Under the pieces are notes generated by a model. That model made no database searches. It saw nothing but the letters and a program-made list of their open reading frames with translations, and had not been told where the DNA came from. From Agromyces sp. Root81 (lineage in GTDB: Bacteria; Actinomycetota; Actinomycetes; Actinomycetales; Microbacteriaceae), in NCBI RefSeq assembly GCF_001429165.1, contig NZ_LMIR01000003.1:310001-374000 (forward strand): a stretch of DNA of 64,000 nt. The letters run 5' to 3'. Shown in pieces: positions 25,172 through 33,405 of the stretch. Within the stretch, counting starts at the first letter, position 1, and each line of letters begins with the position of its first letter. A program made the translations under genes and the position numbers.

Positions 25172-25618
25172 ATGGCGACCGACCCCATCCGCGTGCTCTC
25201 GACACTGCCGATCGATGCCCCGCTCGGGCACGAGGGCAGTGAGGTGTGCAGCGTCGACAACCCCGCGAGCCGCGTCATCCGCGAACTCCTCTCCCGCGTG
25301 GGCGACAAGTGGAGCATGCTCGTCATCGGGGTGCTGCACGACGGCCCGCTGCGATTCACCGAACTGCAGCGCAAGATCGACGGCATCTCCCACCGCATGC
25401 TCACCCAGACCCTGCGAAGCCTCGAGCGCGACGGACTGGTCACGCGCACGAGCTACCCCGAGATCCCGCCCCGGGTCGAGTACGCGGCGACGGCGCTCGG
25501 CCGTTCCCTCTCCGAGCCCGTGATCGAACTCGCGCGCTGGGCCGCCGCCCACCACACCGACATCCTCGACGCCCGTGAGGCGTTCGACGATGAGCTCGAG
25601 GCCCGCGACATCCGATAG
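25172..25618 (+). CDS. HxlR family transcriptional regulator
   Basis: A 148-residue winged-helix HxlR regulator: VCSVDNPASRVIRELLSRVG then DKWSMLVIGVLHDGPLRFTE, LQRKIDGISHRMLTQTLRSL, and SYPEIPPRVEYAATALGRSL. The motif DGLVTR ends the recognition wing. GGAGG lies 5 nt before the ATG. It is divergent from LysR and 79 bp upstream of the flavoprotein gene, whose promoter carries two palindromes it may bind. These regulators often respond to quinones, electrophiles or redox state. Confidence 0.88.
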   Translation: MATDPIRVLSTLPIDAPLGHEGSEVCSVDNPASRVIRELLSRVGDKWSMLVIGVLHDGPLRFTELQRKIDGISHRMLTQTLRSLERDGLVTRTSYPEIPPRVEYAATALGRSLSEPVIELARWAAAHHTDILDAREAFDDELEARDIR

Positions 25619-25637
25619 CTTTTCGATAGCCGAGACG

Positions 25638-25653
25638 TATCGTCACGACGATA
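25638..25653. promoter_or_regulatory. Palindrome TATCGT-CACG-ACGATA
   Basis: Perfect 6-bp arms around a 4-bp spacer, 45 bp before the flavoprotein start. Probable operator, perhaps for HxlR. Confidence 0.5.
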
Positions 25654-25657
25654 TTTA

Positions 25658-25679
25658 TGCATTGGAGTAATCCGATGCA
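25658..25679. promoter_or_regulatory. Inverted repeat TGCATTGG-N6-CCGATGCA
   Basis: Eight-base arms with one mismatch immediately upstream of the TAGCGT box of the flavoprotein gene. Occupancy would cover the -35 area. Confidence 0.45.
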
Positions 25680-25685
25680 CGAACC

Positions 25686-25691
25686 TAGCGT
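25686..25691 (+). promoter_or_regulatory. -10 box TAGCGT, leaderless start
   Basis: TAGCGT ends 6 nt before the flavoprotein ATG at 25698, and there is no other ribosome binding site, so leaderless translation is likely. Confidence 0.45.
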
Positions 25692-25697
25692 TGAGCC

Positions 25698-27458
25698 ATG
25701 AGCACCCCGAGCACCACAGGCAGCACCGGTTCAGAACGTCGGATCTCCACGACCGTCCTCGTGATCGGCACCGGCGGATCGGGCTTGCGCGCCGCCATCG
25801 AACTCGCCGAGGCCGGAGTCGACGTGCTCGCCCTCGGCAAGCGCCCCAAGTCCGACGCCCACACCTCGCTCGCCGCCGGCGGCATCAACGCGGCCCTCGC
25901 CACGATGGATGCCGACGACAGCTGGCAGCAGCACGCCGCAGACACCCTCAAGGAGAGTTACCTCCTCGCCAACCCCCACACGGTCGAGATCGTGACCTCG
26001 GGCGCGGCCCGCGGCATCGAAGACCTCGAGCGCTACGGCATGCCCTTCGCCCGCGAAGACGACGGCCGCATCTCGCAGCGCTTCTTCGGCGCGCACACCT
26101 ACCGCCGCACGGCGTTCGCGGGCGACTACACCGGTCTCGAGATCCAGCGCACGCTCATCAACCGGGCCGCCCAGCTGAACGTGCCGATCCTCGACACGGT
26201 CTACGTCACGCGCATCCTCGTGAACGACGACGGCGCGGTGTTCGGCGCCTACGGCTTCGACCTCGAAGACGGCACGCGCTACCTCATCCACGCCGACGCG
26301 GTCATCCTCGCCGCCGGCGGCCACAACCGCATCTGGCGGCGCACCTCGTCGCGCCGCGACGAGAACACGGGCGACTCGTTCCGCCTCGCCGTCGAGGCGG
26401 GCGGGCGCCTCCGCGACCCCGAGCTCGTGCAGTTCCACCCCTCGGGCATCATCGAGCCAGAGAACGCGGCCGGCACCCTCATCAGCGAGGCGGCACGCGG
26501 CGAAGGCGGCATCCTCACGAACGGCCTCGGCGAGCGCTTCATGCACAAGTACGACCCCGAGCGGCTCGAGCTCTCGACGCGCGACCGCGTGGCGCTCGCC
26601 TGCTACACCGAGATCAAGGAGGGGCGCGGCACCCCGAACGGCGGCGTCTGGCTGGATGTCTCGCACCTGCCGCGCGAGACGATCATGACGCGCCTCCCCC
26701 GCGTCTACCAGACCATGCTCGAGCTGCAGATGCTCGACATCACGAAGGAGCCGATCGAGATCGCGCCCACCGCGCACTACTCGATGGGCGGCGTGTGGGT
26801 GCGCCCCGACGACCACGGCACGGATGTCCCCGGGCTCTACGCCATCGGCGAGGCATCCAGTGGTCTTCATGGCGCCAACCGGCTGGGCGGCAACTCGCTC
26901 ATCGAGCTGCTCGTCTTCGGGCGCATCGTGGGGCAGGCGGCCGCTTCGTACTCGGCATCGCTCGCGGCGCAGCAGCGCTCGGCGACCGCGGTGCAGACCG
27001 CGCGCGACGAGATCGCCGCCCTGCTCGCCTCGGATGGAACCGAGAACGTGCGCGCCCTGCAGCGCGCCATCCGCAACACCATGACCGAGCACGCCGGCGT
27101 CGTGCGCGACGAGGCCGGCCTGCTCGCCGGGCTCGCCGAGCTCGACGCGATCGAGGCCCGCATGGGCGACATCGGCGTGCACCCCGACATCGCCGGCTAC
27201 CAGGACCTCGCCCATGCCTTCGACCTCAAGTCGGCCGCGCTGGCCGCTCGCGCGACGCTGACAGCGGCGCTCGAGCGCCGCGAGACCCGCGGCTGCCACA
27301 ACCGCAGCGACTACCCCGAGACGGATGCCGCACTGCAGGTGAACCTCGTGTGGTCGCCGTCGACCGGCGTGACGCGCGAGGCGATCCCGCCCATCCCGGC
27401 GGAGATCGCGGCCCTCATGCGCGACGAGGTCTCGGTGGCCGGCAAGCTCGTGGAGTGA
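25698..27458 (+). CDS. Succinate dehydrogenase/fumarate reductase-type flavoprotein
   Basis: A 586-residue FAD protein of the fumarate reductase/L-aspartate oxidase superfamily. The Rossmann start is TTVLVIGTGGSGLRAAIELA. HTSLAAGGINAAL is the usual covalent-flavin or FAD loop, FHPSGIIEPENAAGTLISEA and RGEGGILTNGLGERFM carry the active-site Arg, and HYSMGGVWV, GLHGANRLGGNSL and RSDYPETD complete the signature. No iron-sulfur or membrane subunit gene is adjacent, so it may be a soluble fumarate reductase-like or aspartate-oxidase-like enzyme. The adjacent HxlR gene and two palindromes indicate dedicated regulation. Confidence 0.82.
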   Translation: MSTPSTTGSTGSERRISTTVLVIGTGGSGLRAAIELAEAGVDVLALGKRPKSDAHTSLAAGGINAALATMDADDSWQQHAADTLKESYLLANPHTVEIVTSGAARGIEDLERYGMPFAREDDGRISQRFFGAHTYRRTAFAGDYTGLEIQRTLINRAAQLNVPILDTVYVTRILVNDDGAVFGAYGFDLEDGTRYLIHADAVILAAGGHNRIWRRTSSRRDENTGDSFRLAVEAGGRLRDPELVQFHPSGIIEPENAAGTLISEAARGEGGILTNGLGERFMHKYDPERLELSTRDRVALACYTEIKEGRGTPNGGVWLDVSHLPRETIMTRLPRVYQTMLELQMLDITKEPIEIAPTAHYSMGGVWVRPDDHGTDVPGLYAIGEASSGLHGANRLGGNSLIELLVFGRIVGQAAASYSASLAAQQRSATAVQTARDEIAALLASDGTENVRALQRAIRNTMTEHAGVVRDEAGLLAGLAELDAIEARMGDIGVHPDIAGYQDLAHAFDLKSAALAARATLTAALERRETRGCHNRSDYPETDAALQVNLVWSPSTGVTREAIPPIPAEIAALMRDEVSVAGKLVE

Positions 27459-27557
27459 CGGCGCACTCGTGGTGAGCCTTCCGTCCTGAAGCTCGAGCGC
27501 CGGTCGGCATGTTCTACTGGAGCTTCCGCCTCGCGCCGCACAACTTCAGGAATGCAC

Positions 27558-28754
27558 ATGAGTCACCCGCCCACGCCCGCTGACGATCTCGTCGGGGCGG
27601 TTGCGACGACGACCCTCGACCTGCGCTGGCTGCAGGCGTCGGAGTCCGAGGTGGCGGCCGCGATGGCGACCGTGCGCCGCGAGTCGCGGCCGAAGTGGGT
27701 TCCGACGAAGCGGCAGGTGCTCGTACACGTCAACGACTGTCTGATCCTCTGGTACCTCTTCATCGCGTTCACGACCATCGCGATGCGCGTCCACCTCTAC
27801 GAAGTCCGCCGGGCCAGCGCCGAAGACATCGGCGACCTCCTCCTGGCGATCGCCATCCTCGCCGTCTGGCTCTTCGGCGCCTACCTGCTGCGGCGCTGGG
27901 CATCCCGGCCGCCGTCACCGCGCGCACGGATGAAGGAGTGGCGGCAGACCCTGACCGCGCTCGCCAACGGGTTCGAGCCGAAGCCGAGTCCGGTGGCGAC
28001 GTTCTCCTCCCTCATCAGCGTGGAGCGCACCGCCGTTCGTGAGTACCCCCGATTCGTCGCACCGGGCGTCGAGCTCGGCAACCTCAGCTACCGTAGCTCC
28101 GGCCGCTCCGGCGAGTGGCACTACCTCGCCGTCGACCTGCCGGCACCGCTGCCGCACCTCATCCTGGACGCGACATCCAGCGGTCGCCTCAGCGGCGACC
28201 TGCCCGTCGGATTCGAACGCGAGCAGCGGATGTCGCTGGAGGGCGACTTCGACCGGTGGTTCCACGTGTACTCCCCGCACACGTACGGGAAGGAGGCGCT
28301 CTACGTGCTCACCCCCGACGTGATGGCGTCGCTCATCGACGAGGCGGCCGGCTACAACGTCGAGATCATCGACGACACCCTGGTCTTCTTCATCCCCCGC
28401 GCCGCCGACTTCTCCGACGCCGAACCGTGGGAGGCGGCATACGCGATCCTCACGAAGGTGGCTCCGCGCATCATCGCGAAGTCGCGACGCTATCTCGACG
28501 AACGCGTGCCCGGGCAGGAGACGCCGCCACTGCTCGCGAAGATCGCGGCCGCGCGCAAGAACCCGAAGGCGCGGTGGACCGAGCCGCGAGCGATCATCGG
28601 CCCCGACGGCCGGCGGCTCGAGATCCGCGACCGGCGCACCGGCCTCTGGTCCATCCTCGGCGCCGTCGGCTGGTACGCGCTGCTCACGTTCCTCTACGTC
28701 GTGCCGGGCCTCTTCGCGTTCGCAGGGTTCATGTCCATCGTCGACGGAAGGTGA
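27558..28754 (+). CDS. Membrane protein, DUF3137-like
   Basis: A 398-residue protein with two N-terminal membrane segments (DCLILWYLFIAFTTIAMRV; LLLAIAILAVWLFGAYLL), a soluble domain of about 230 residues (YRSSGRSGEWHYLAVDLPAP; FDRWFHVYSPHTYGKEALYV) and a C-terminal membrane helix (WYALLTFLYVVPGLFAFAGF). The soluble part recalls DUF3137 proteins, whose function is unknown. AGGA sits 6 nt before the ATG at 27558; an ATG at 27552 is also in frame. Its stop overlaps the start of the PPOX gene (GTGA). Confidence 0.62.
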   Translation: MSHPPTPADDLVGAVATTTLDLRWLQASESEVAAAMATVRRESRPKWVPTKRQVLVHVNDCLILWYLFIAFTTIAMRVHLYEVRRASAEDIGDLLLAIAILAVWLFGAYLLRRWASRPPSPRARMKEWRQTLTALANGFEPKPSPVATFSSLISVERTAVREYPRFVAPGVELGNLSYRSSGRSGEWHYLAVDLPAPLPHLILDATSSGRLSGDLPVGFEREQRMSLEGDFDRWFHVYSPHTYGKEALYVLTPDVMASLIDEAAGYNVEIIDDTLVFFIPRAADFSDAEPWEAAYAILTKVAPRIIAKSRRYLDERVPGQETPPLLAKIAAARKNPKARWTEPRAIIGPDGRRLEIRDRRTGLWSILGAVGWYALLTFLYVVPGLFAFAGFMSIVDGR

Positions 28755-29167
28755 AGCGCGAAGTGCTGACCGACACCGCCCGGGAGTTCCTCTCGGAGTA
28801 CCACCTCGCCACGCTCTCGACCCTCGATCGGCAGAGGCGCATCCACTCGGTGCCGGTCGGCATCACCTACCTCGACGGGGTCGTGCGCATCATCGGCGGC
28901 AGCGGCTCGCAGAAGTTCGTCAACGCCGAGCGCAGCGGCCGCGCTAGCGTCAACACCGTCGACGGCGGGCGGTGGATCAGCTTCGAAGGTCCGGCCAGCA
29001 TCAGCACCGACCCCGAGTCGGTCGCCTTCGCGGTCGCGCTCTACGCCGCGCGCTACCGGCAGCCGCGCCCGAATCCGCAGCGGGTCGTGCTCGAACTCAC
29101 CGTCGAACGAGTGCTGGGCTCAGTTGGGATGCGCACGGGCGACGGCGACGTTCGCGCGACTCGATAG
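28751..29167 (+). CDS. PPOX-class (F420-dependent-type) oxidoreductase
   Basis: A 138-residue split-barrel flavin/F420-binding protein: AREFLSEYHLATLSTLDRQR, SVPVGITYLDGVVRIIGGSG then SQKFVNAERSGRASVNTVDG and ISFEGPASI. This matches the TIGR03618-like PPOX class of actinobacteria, which often uses F420. The GTG start overlaps the preceding stop (GTGA). An internal GTG at 28763 is an alternative. The substrate is unknown. Confidence 0.75.
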   Translation: MKREVLTDTAREFLSEYHLATLSTLDRQRRIHSVPVGITYLDGVVRIIGGSGSQKFVNAERSGRASVNTVDGGRWISFEGPASISTDPESVAFAVALYAARYRQPRPNPQRVVLELTVERVLGSVGMRTGDGDVRATR

Positions 29168-29201
29168 CCTGTTCGTTCACCCCGTTATCGAAGGAGATCC
29201 C

Positions 29202-29543
29202 GTGAGTATTCAGCGCATCGAGCCCGGCCCCCGCATGAGCCAGGCCGTCGTCCACGGCACGACGGTGTACCTCGCCGGACAGGTCGCCGAGGGAACCTCG
29301 ATCGCCGAGCAGAGCCGAGCCGCCCTGCAGCGCGTCGACGACCTGCTCGCGAGCGTCGGCAGCGACAAGTCCAAGCTGCTCAGCGTCACCATCTACCTCG
29401 CCGACATCGCGACCTTCGCCGAGATGAACTCGGTGTGGGATGCCTGGGTCGACGGCGGCAACCCGCCCGCCCGAGCGACGGTCGAGGCGAAGCTCGCCAC
29501 CCCCGACTTCTTCGTCGAGTTCTCGGTCATCGCCGCGATCTGA
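29202..29543 (+). CDS. RidA/YjgF family protein
   Basis: A 113-residue member of the RidA family, which hydrolyses reactive enamine/imine intermediates formed by PLP enzymes. Visible are PGPRMSQAVVHGTTVYLAGQ, ALQRVDDLLASVGSDKSKLL and ARATVEAKLATPDFFVEFSV, although the position of the usual catalytic Arg (R in PPARATVEA) is kept while the C-terminal Glu is followed by FSVIAAI. AAGGAG lies 6 nt before the GTG. TAGCCT at 29165 is a probable -10 element. Confidence 0.87.
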   Translation: MSIQRIEPGPRMSQAVVHGTTVYLAGQVAEGTSIAEQSRAALQRVDDLLASVGSDKSKLLSVTIYLADIATFAEMNSVWDAWVDGGNPPARATVEAKLATPDFFVEFSVIAAI

Positions 29544-29575
29544 GCTGATCCGCGCGGCCCGGCTGGAGCCCTCGC

Positions 29576-30115
29576 TCAATGCACGAGCGAGCTCAACCAG
29601 ATGACCGCGAGTCCCAGAACCATCGTGGTCGCCGCGCTGAGCAGCCGGAGGTACCAGGCGCCGCGGTTGCGCGAGGAATTGACCCAGCCGATGACGGCGA
29701 GACTGGCGATCCCGATCCAGAGCGCGACGTAATAGGCGACATACTCGTCGACCCACCCCAGCGTTGCAAGTCCGAGTGCCAGGGCCGGCAGCAGCATGGC
29801 CAGCAGCATCCCGACCGATCGCAAGGCCGCGCGAGCGACGGCCCGGCCGATCGGAACGGCACGCCCCTCCGCGCTGCGCCGGCCCGCGACGACGACGGCG
29901 TAGACATGGGTCAGCCAGAACACGCCGACCGTACCGACGATGAAGAGCAGCACTTCGAGATCGGTGTCGAACTTCCATCCGACGGCGATGAGTGCCGTGA
30001 CGAGCACCAACCCGTAGACGGCGTGCTCGGTGTTGTAGGCGTCGAGCACGAACCTCACGGGGCGTGCTACCGCCTCCGCAGCGGTACGACGAGAATGCGC
30101 AGGGTCTTCGCCCAT
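29576..30115 (-). CDS. Four-helix integral membrane protein
   Basis: A 179-residue hydrophobic protein with about five membrane segments (YGLVLVTALIAVGWKF; VLLFIVGTVGVFWLTHVYAV; SVGMLLAMLLPALALGLATL; YVALWIGIASLAVIGWV; MVLGLAVIWLSSL). No catalytic motif is recognised. The genes on either side face away or are unrelated. Function unknown. Confidence 0.65.
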   Translation of the reverse strand: MGEDPAHSRRTAAEAVARPVRFVLDAYNTEHAVYGLVLVTALIAVGWKFDTDLEVLLFIVGTVGVFWLTHVYAVVVAGRRSAEGRAVPIGRAVARAALRSVGMLLAMLLPALALGLATLGWVDEYVAYYVALWIGIASLAVIGWVNSSRNRGAWYLRLLSAATTMVLGLAVIWLSSLVH

Positions 30116-30187
30116 GCACTCAGATTCCCACGCAACGGTGTCTCCTGGCGAGCGCGGGGCGAACTCCGTCCGGTCCCGAACCCGACG

Positions 30188-30931
30188 TCAGGCCCGAGGC
30201 GTCCACCCCGACGGCAGCGGCCCGTCGATCGCCGCCCGCTCCAGGTCCGCCGCCGCTGACCAGCCCTGCGCGGCATCCGTCGAATCGAAGCCGCCGCGGG
30301 CGACGCGGAACCCGACGTCCTCGTGGTGCATGCGCGGCGCACCGCCCCGGCGAACGGACGCCCGCACGCTCCATGCATCGTCGGCGAATCCGCCGCCCCG
30401 GAACACGCGATACGCGTCGTAGCGAGCCGGGTCGAGCAGGTCCCAGCACCACTCCCAGACGTTGCCGAGCGTGTCGAAGAGCCCGTTGAGGTTCGGAAGC
30501 TTCCCGCCGACGTCCTGCGGCGCGGTCACGCCGTCGGCGCTCGTCCAGGCGACCTCGTCGAGCGGGCCGTAGTGCGGGCGCGTCGACCCCGCGCGACAGG
30601 CGAACTCCCACTCGGCCTCGGTCGGCAGGCGGAAGCCGTCGGCATCGACGTGCCAGGTGACGTCTTCGCCGTCGTACGTGTAGGCGGGTTCGAGCCCCTC
30701 CCACTCGGATGCCGCGTTGCAGAAGCGAATGGCCCGCAGCCAGCTCACGTCGGTCGCCGGGCGTCGCGGATGCCTCGCCGTCTCGCCGAGCATCTCGGCG
30801 AGCTGCTCCTGCGTCACCGGGTACACCCCGATCTCGAACGGCTCGAGGTCGACGCTCCAGCGCACCTTGTTGCGCGCGTCATGCAGGGCGACGATGCCGC
30901 CGTCGATGCTCGCCATCTCGATGTCCGCCAC
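30188..30931 (-). CDS. SUMF1/FGE-sulfatase-fold protein without FGE cysteines
   Basis: A 247-residue protein with the formylglycine-generating-enzyme fold: PFEIGVYPVTQEQLAEML, FRLPTEAEWEFACRAGS, NLNGLFDTLGNVWEWCWDLL and RVFRGGGFADDAWSVRASVR followed by EDVGFRVAR. True FGEs carry two redox cysteines in the last block. Here Ala/Trp/Val occupy that stretch, so sulfatase activation is unlikely and a different modifying or binding role is expected. No sulfatase gene is in the window. Confidence 0.78.
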   Translation of the reverse strand: MADIEMASIDGGIVALHDARNKVRWSVDLEPFEIGVYPVTQEQLAEMLGETARHPRRPATDVSWLRAIRFCNAASEWEGLEPAYTYDGEDVTWHVDADGFRLPTEAEWEFACRAGSTRPHYGPLDEVAWTSADGVTAPQDVGGKLPNLNGLFDTLGNVWEWCWDLLDPARYDAYRVFRGGGFADDAWSVRASVRRGGAPRMHHEDVGFRVARGGFDSTDAAQGWSAAADLERAAIDGPLPSGWTPRA

Positions 30932-30944
30932 CGAGGCAGTCTCG

Positions 30945-31025
30945 CAGCACCTTGCCTTCGCCGTCGATTCACGCGCGGAGGTCGTCCCCGATCCAGAAGA
31001 TGTGGATTGGCGAGCAGGGGTCTAG
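30945..31025 (+). pseudogene. Fragment of a VOC (glyoxalase-like) gene
   Basis: Bases 30945-30984 match 33132-33171 inside the intact VOC gene at 38 of 40 positions and encode QHLAFAVDSRAEV. The reading frame then runs to a stop at 31023 without the rest of the domain. It looks like a leftover of a duplicated or recombined VOC gene. Confidence 0.6.
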
Positions 31026-31225
31026 TGCTTCTTGTGCGCGGCATCCCCCTGGTGCCAGGCGCCCGCCTTGTGCGCCTGGTCTGCCTTGTGCGCCTCTTGC
31101 ACCGCATCGGATGCGGCGCTCATGTCGTGTTCGTGCTCCTTGGCGTGCTTCTCAGCGCGCTTCTCCTTGAGCGTCTTGGTGGCCGGCTTCTTGACGTGAT
31201 GATCGTGCGGTGATTTGTCAGGCAT
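31022..31225 (-). CDS. Small His/Lys/Ala-rich charged protein
   Basis: A 67-residue hydrophilic protein starting MPDKSPHDHHVKKPATKTLK, with about eleven His and many Lys/Ala. The last 30 residues form a likely amphipathic helix (SDAVQEAHKADQAHKAGAWH). GGGAGAG lies 4 nt before the ATG. Small proteins of this style are common in actinobacteria, but the function is unknown. Metal binding or a stress role is possible (inference). Confidence 0.6.
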   Translation of the reverse strand: MPDKSPHDHHVKKPATKTLKEKRAEKHAKEHEHDMSAASDAVQEAHKADQAHKAGAWHQGDAAHKKH

Positions 31226-31313
31226 GATCTCTCCCCAATTACCCACTGTACGCCTCACTCCGGCGGTTCGGACGGTTCGCTCCAGCGCGAGATCGCGCGG
31301 GCGATGCGCACGC

Positions 31314-31319
31314 TACAGT
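31314..31319 (+). promoter_or_regulatory. -10 box TACAGT, leaderless start
   Basis: TACAGT ends 7 nt before the ATG at 31327, with no Shine-Dalgarno sequence between them. Confidence 0.4.
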
Positions 31320-31326
31320 TCAGGCC

Positions 31327-31689
31327 ATGAAGGCCTACGAAACCGGTCATGCGGAGCCGGGTGAATACCTCGCTTCGCCGATCTACAGGGTCAACTTCTG
31401 GGAACGGCCCGCGCCGGGATTCGCGTTCAATCTTGACGCCTTCGTGCTCGTCGATGCTTCGGGCGTGGATGAGGTACTTCAGTGGGCCGCCAGCGGGGCA
31501 CGCGGCCGCACCTATGAGGTCATGGTCGAGGCAGCAGAAGAGCCAGTCGAACCTGGACTGCAGATCCGAACGGCAGCGCTACTTCGCCTCGCCGGCGAGA
31601 ACCCGAACGAAGTGACGCGCCAGGAGCCGCCGCGTCTCAGCCCGCCGGCGGCGTCGCCGACGGACTCGGCGCGGCATCCGGTGCCGTGA
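31327..31689 (+). CDS. Conserved hypothetical protein
   Basis: A 120-residue protein beginning MKAYETGHAEPGEYLASPIY then RVNFWERPAPGFAFNLDAFV, with a Pro/Ser-rich tail. It is predicted to be soluble, with mixed alpha/beta content. No family with known function is recognised. Its last 53 bases overlap the 3' end of the convergent lipoprotein gene, and the Pro-rich tail may simply reflect that overlap. Confidence 0.6.
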   Translation: MKAYETGHAEPGEYLASPIYRVNFWERPAPGFAFNLDAFVLVDASGVDEVLQWAASGARGRTYEVMVEAAEEPVEPGLQIRTAALLRLAGENPNEVTRQEPPRLSPPAASPTDSARHPVP

Positions 31690-32767
31690 GCTCGGCGATC
31701 GCGCGCTCGAAGGCGGCGATCGTCGCGGCATCGACCGCGCCCGTCGGTTCGACGCCGAGCTCGGTCTGGAACGCCTGCAGCGCTGCGGTGAGTTCGTCCG
31801 TCCACACCCCGTCGACCGGGCCGTCCCAGAAGCCGACGAGCTTCAGCGTCTGCTGCACGGCGGCCGTCGACGCCAGCGAATCCTGAGCGGCAGCGCCGCC
31901 GAGCGCCACGAGTTCGGCCTGGAGCGCCGCGGCCGTCGCCTTATCGACCGTGCCCGTGACCGGCAGGCCGTTGGCCTCCTGGAGGTCTTCGATCGCCTGC
32001 ACGGTCAGCGGCCCCGAGACGCCGTCGACGGCGCCGGTGTAGTACCCGGCCGTGGCGAGGTCCTGCTGCAGGGCGAACGTGTACGCACTGACCGCTGCCA
32101 CAGCCTGCACCTGCTGATCGTCGGTGAGGCATCCGGCATCGGCGAAGAGCCTGAGCCACGCCATCTCGAGCGCGACCACTGCGCTGTTGAACTGCTCGGA
32201 TGCGTCGGCCAGGGGCGTCTGCTCGGTGACGCCTGCTTGCACGTCATCGAAGTCGGCTTCGGCCTGCTTCACCCGGTCGACGGAGGCTGCCGGGGCCAGC
32301 GGCGTGCTGCTCGGGGCCGCGGTCGGAACGACCGAGGGTGTGCCGGATGGCCCCGCCTCGGCCGTGGCCAGCGCCGCCTGCGCCTCGACGAGCTCCTGTT
32401 GGGCCGCCACGAGCGCCTGCTGCGCGTCGACCGCGGCTTCGGCACCGTCGAACGCGTCATCGCGGGGATCGGCGAGATCGGCGCCCGCCGTCTGGACGTC
32501 GCCGACGGTGGGCGCGGTGTCGTTCAGCACGTCGCCGTACTGATCGAGCGCGTCGATGTAGTCACGACTCGCGCCGCAGAACTCCTCGGATGCCGCGTCG
32601 AACTCGGTCTGAGCGCTCGCCACCGCCTTCTCCTTCGCGGTGACCTGCGCCTTGGCCCGGTCGACACTGTCGGCACCCTCGGCGCATCCCGCGAGTCCCA
32701 TCACGGCGAGGATCGAGACCATGGCAGTTGCGAGGAGTCCCGACATCCTCGCGCGATCTGTGTTCAC
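31637..32767 (-). CDS. Peptidoglycan-binding-domain lipoprotein
   Basis: A 376-residue exported lipoprotein. The signal peptide ends in the lipobox MGLAGC with Cys28. Residues 35-150 form a coiled-coil, Ala-rich region (RAKAQVTAKEKAVASAQTEF). The C-terminal part holds two PG_binding_1 domains (AYTFALQQDLATAGYYTGAV then DGVSGPLTVQAIEDLQ; AVQQTLKLVGFWDGPVDGVW then TDELTAALQAFQ). The end is Pro/Ser-rich. It is expected on the outer face of the membrane, bound to cell wall. The GTG start at 32767 has an alternative ATG at 32746. Confidence 0.82.
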   Translation of the reverse strand: MNTDRARMSGLLATAMVSILAVMGLAGCAEGADSVDRAKAQVTAKEKAVASAQTEFDAASEEFCGASRDYIDALDQYGDVLNDTAPTVGDVQTAGADLADPRDDAFDGAEAAVDAQQALVAAQQELVEAQAALATAEAGPSGTPSVVPTAAPSSTPLAPAASVDRVKQAEADFDDVQAGVTEQTPLADASEQFNSAVVALEMAWLRLFADAGCLTDDQQVQAVAAVSAYTFALQQDLATAGYYTGAVDGVSGPLTVQAIEDLQEANGLPVTGTVDKATAAALQAELVALGGAAAQDSLASTAAVQQTLKLVGFWDGPVDGVWTDELTAALQAFQTELGVEPTGAVDAATIAAFERAIAELTAPDAAPSPSATPPAG

Positions 32768-32927
32768 GCATATCCCCCGATCATGTGGTGAAACTTGCTC
32801 ACATCATGGCACCGGGGCGGGTCGCGGCGCGTGACATTCAGAGTTGTCTTTGCGATCACGGCCGGCGAACCGCATCCGCGGCGGGTCGAGGTTGCGCACG
32901 AACGCGCCGGGGTTGGAGGATGTTCGA

Positions 32928-33335
32928 ATGTCTCTCTTCGACCATCTGGGAATCTCCGTCGATGATCTGCCCCGCTCGATCGAACAGTTCGACCCGGTGA
33001 TGCAGGCGCTCGGATGCACTCGGCAGGATGCCGACAACGGCGTCTCCTGGTACAAGGGCGAGGAGGAGCTGATCCTCTTCCCCGCCCGCGAAGCGGGCAG
33101 CGGACCGCACCGGCACGGGCGGGTCGGCTTCCAGCACCTCGCCTTCCCCGTCGATTCACGCGCGGAGGTCGATCGCCTGCACGACATCGCGATCGGCGCC
33201 GGGTGGACCGCCGTGCGCGAGCCCAAGCCGTATCCGCGGTTCAACGAGCGCTACTACGCGGCCTTCGTCGAAGAAGACAACGGCATCCGCCTCGAGTTCA
33301 TGCACAACCCGCCCAAAGAACCCGTCGCCGACTGA
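32928..33335 (+). CDS. VOC superfamily (glyoxalase-like) protein
   Basis: A 135-residue vicinal-oxygen-chelate protein: MSLFDHLGISVDDLPRSIEQ, VSWYKGEEELILFPAREAGS, GRVGFQHLAFPVDSRAEVDR and EEDNGIRLEFMHNPP. The first His, the mid-chain His and the final Glu are the usual metal ligands. TTGGAGGA precedes the ATG. The substrate is unknown. Part of its sequence is duplicated as a fragment 2.2 kb upstream. Confidence 0.82.
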   Translation: MSLFDHLGISVDDLPRSIEQFDPVMQALGCTRQDADNGVSWYKGEEELILFPAREAGSGPHRHGRVGFQHLAFPVDSRAEVDRLHDIAIGAGWTAVREPKPYPRFNERYYAAFVEEDNGIRLEFMHNPPKEPVAD

Positions 33336-33405
33336 ACTCACCAGCGACTGAGCTCGCCCTCGGCGGGCGCGCTCACCCACAACCACCGCAACGGAAGGAA
33401 GCCCC

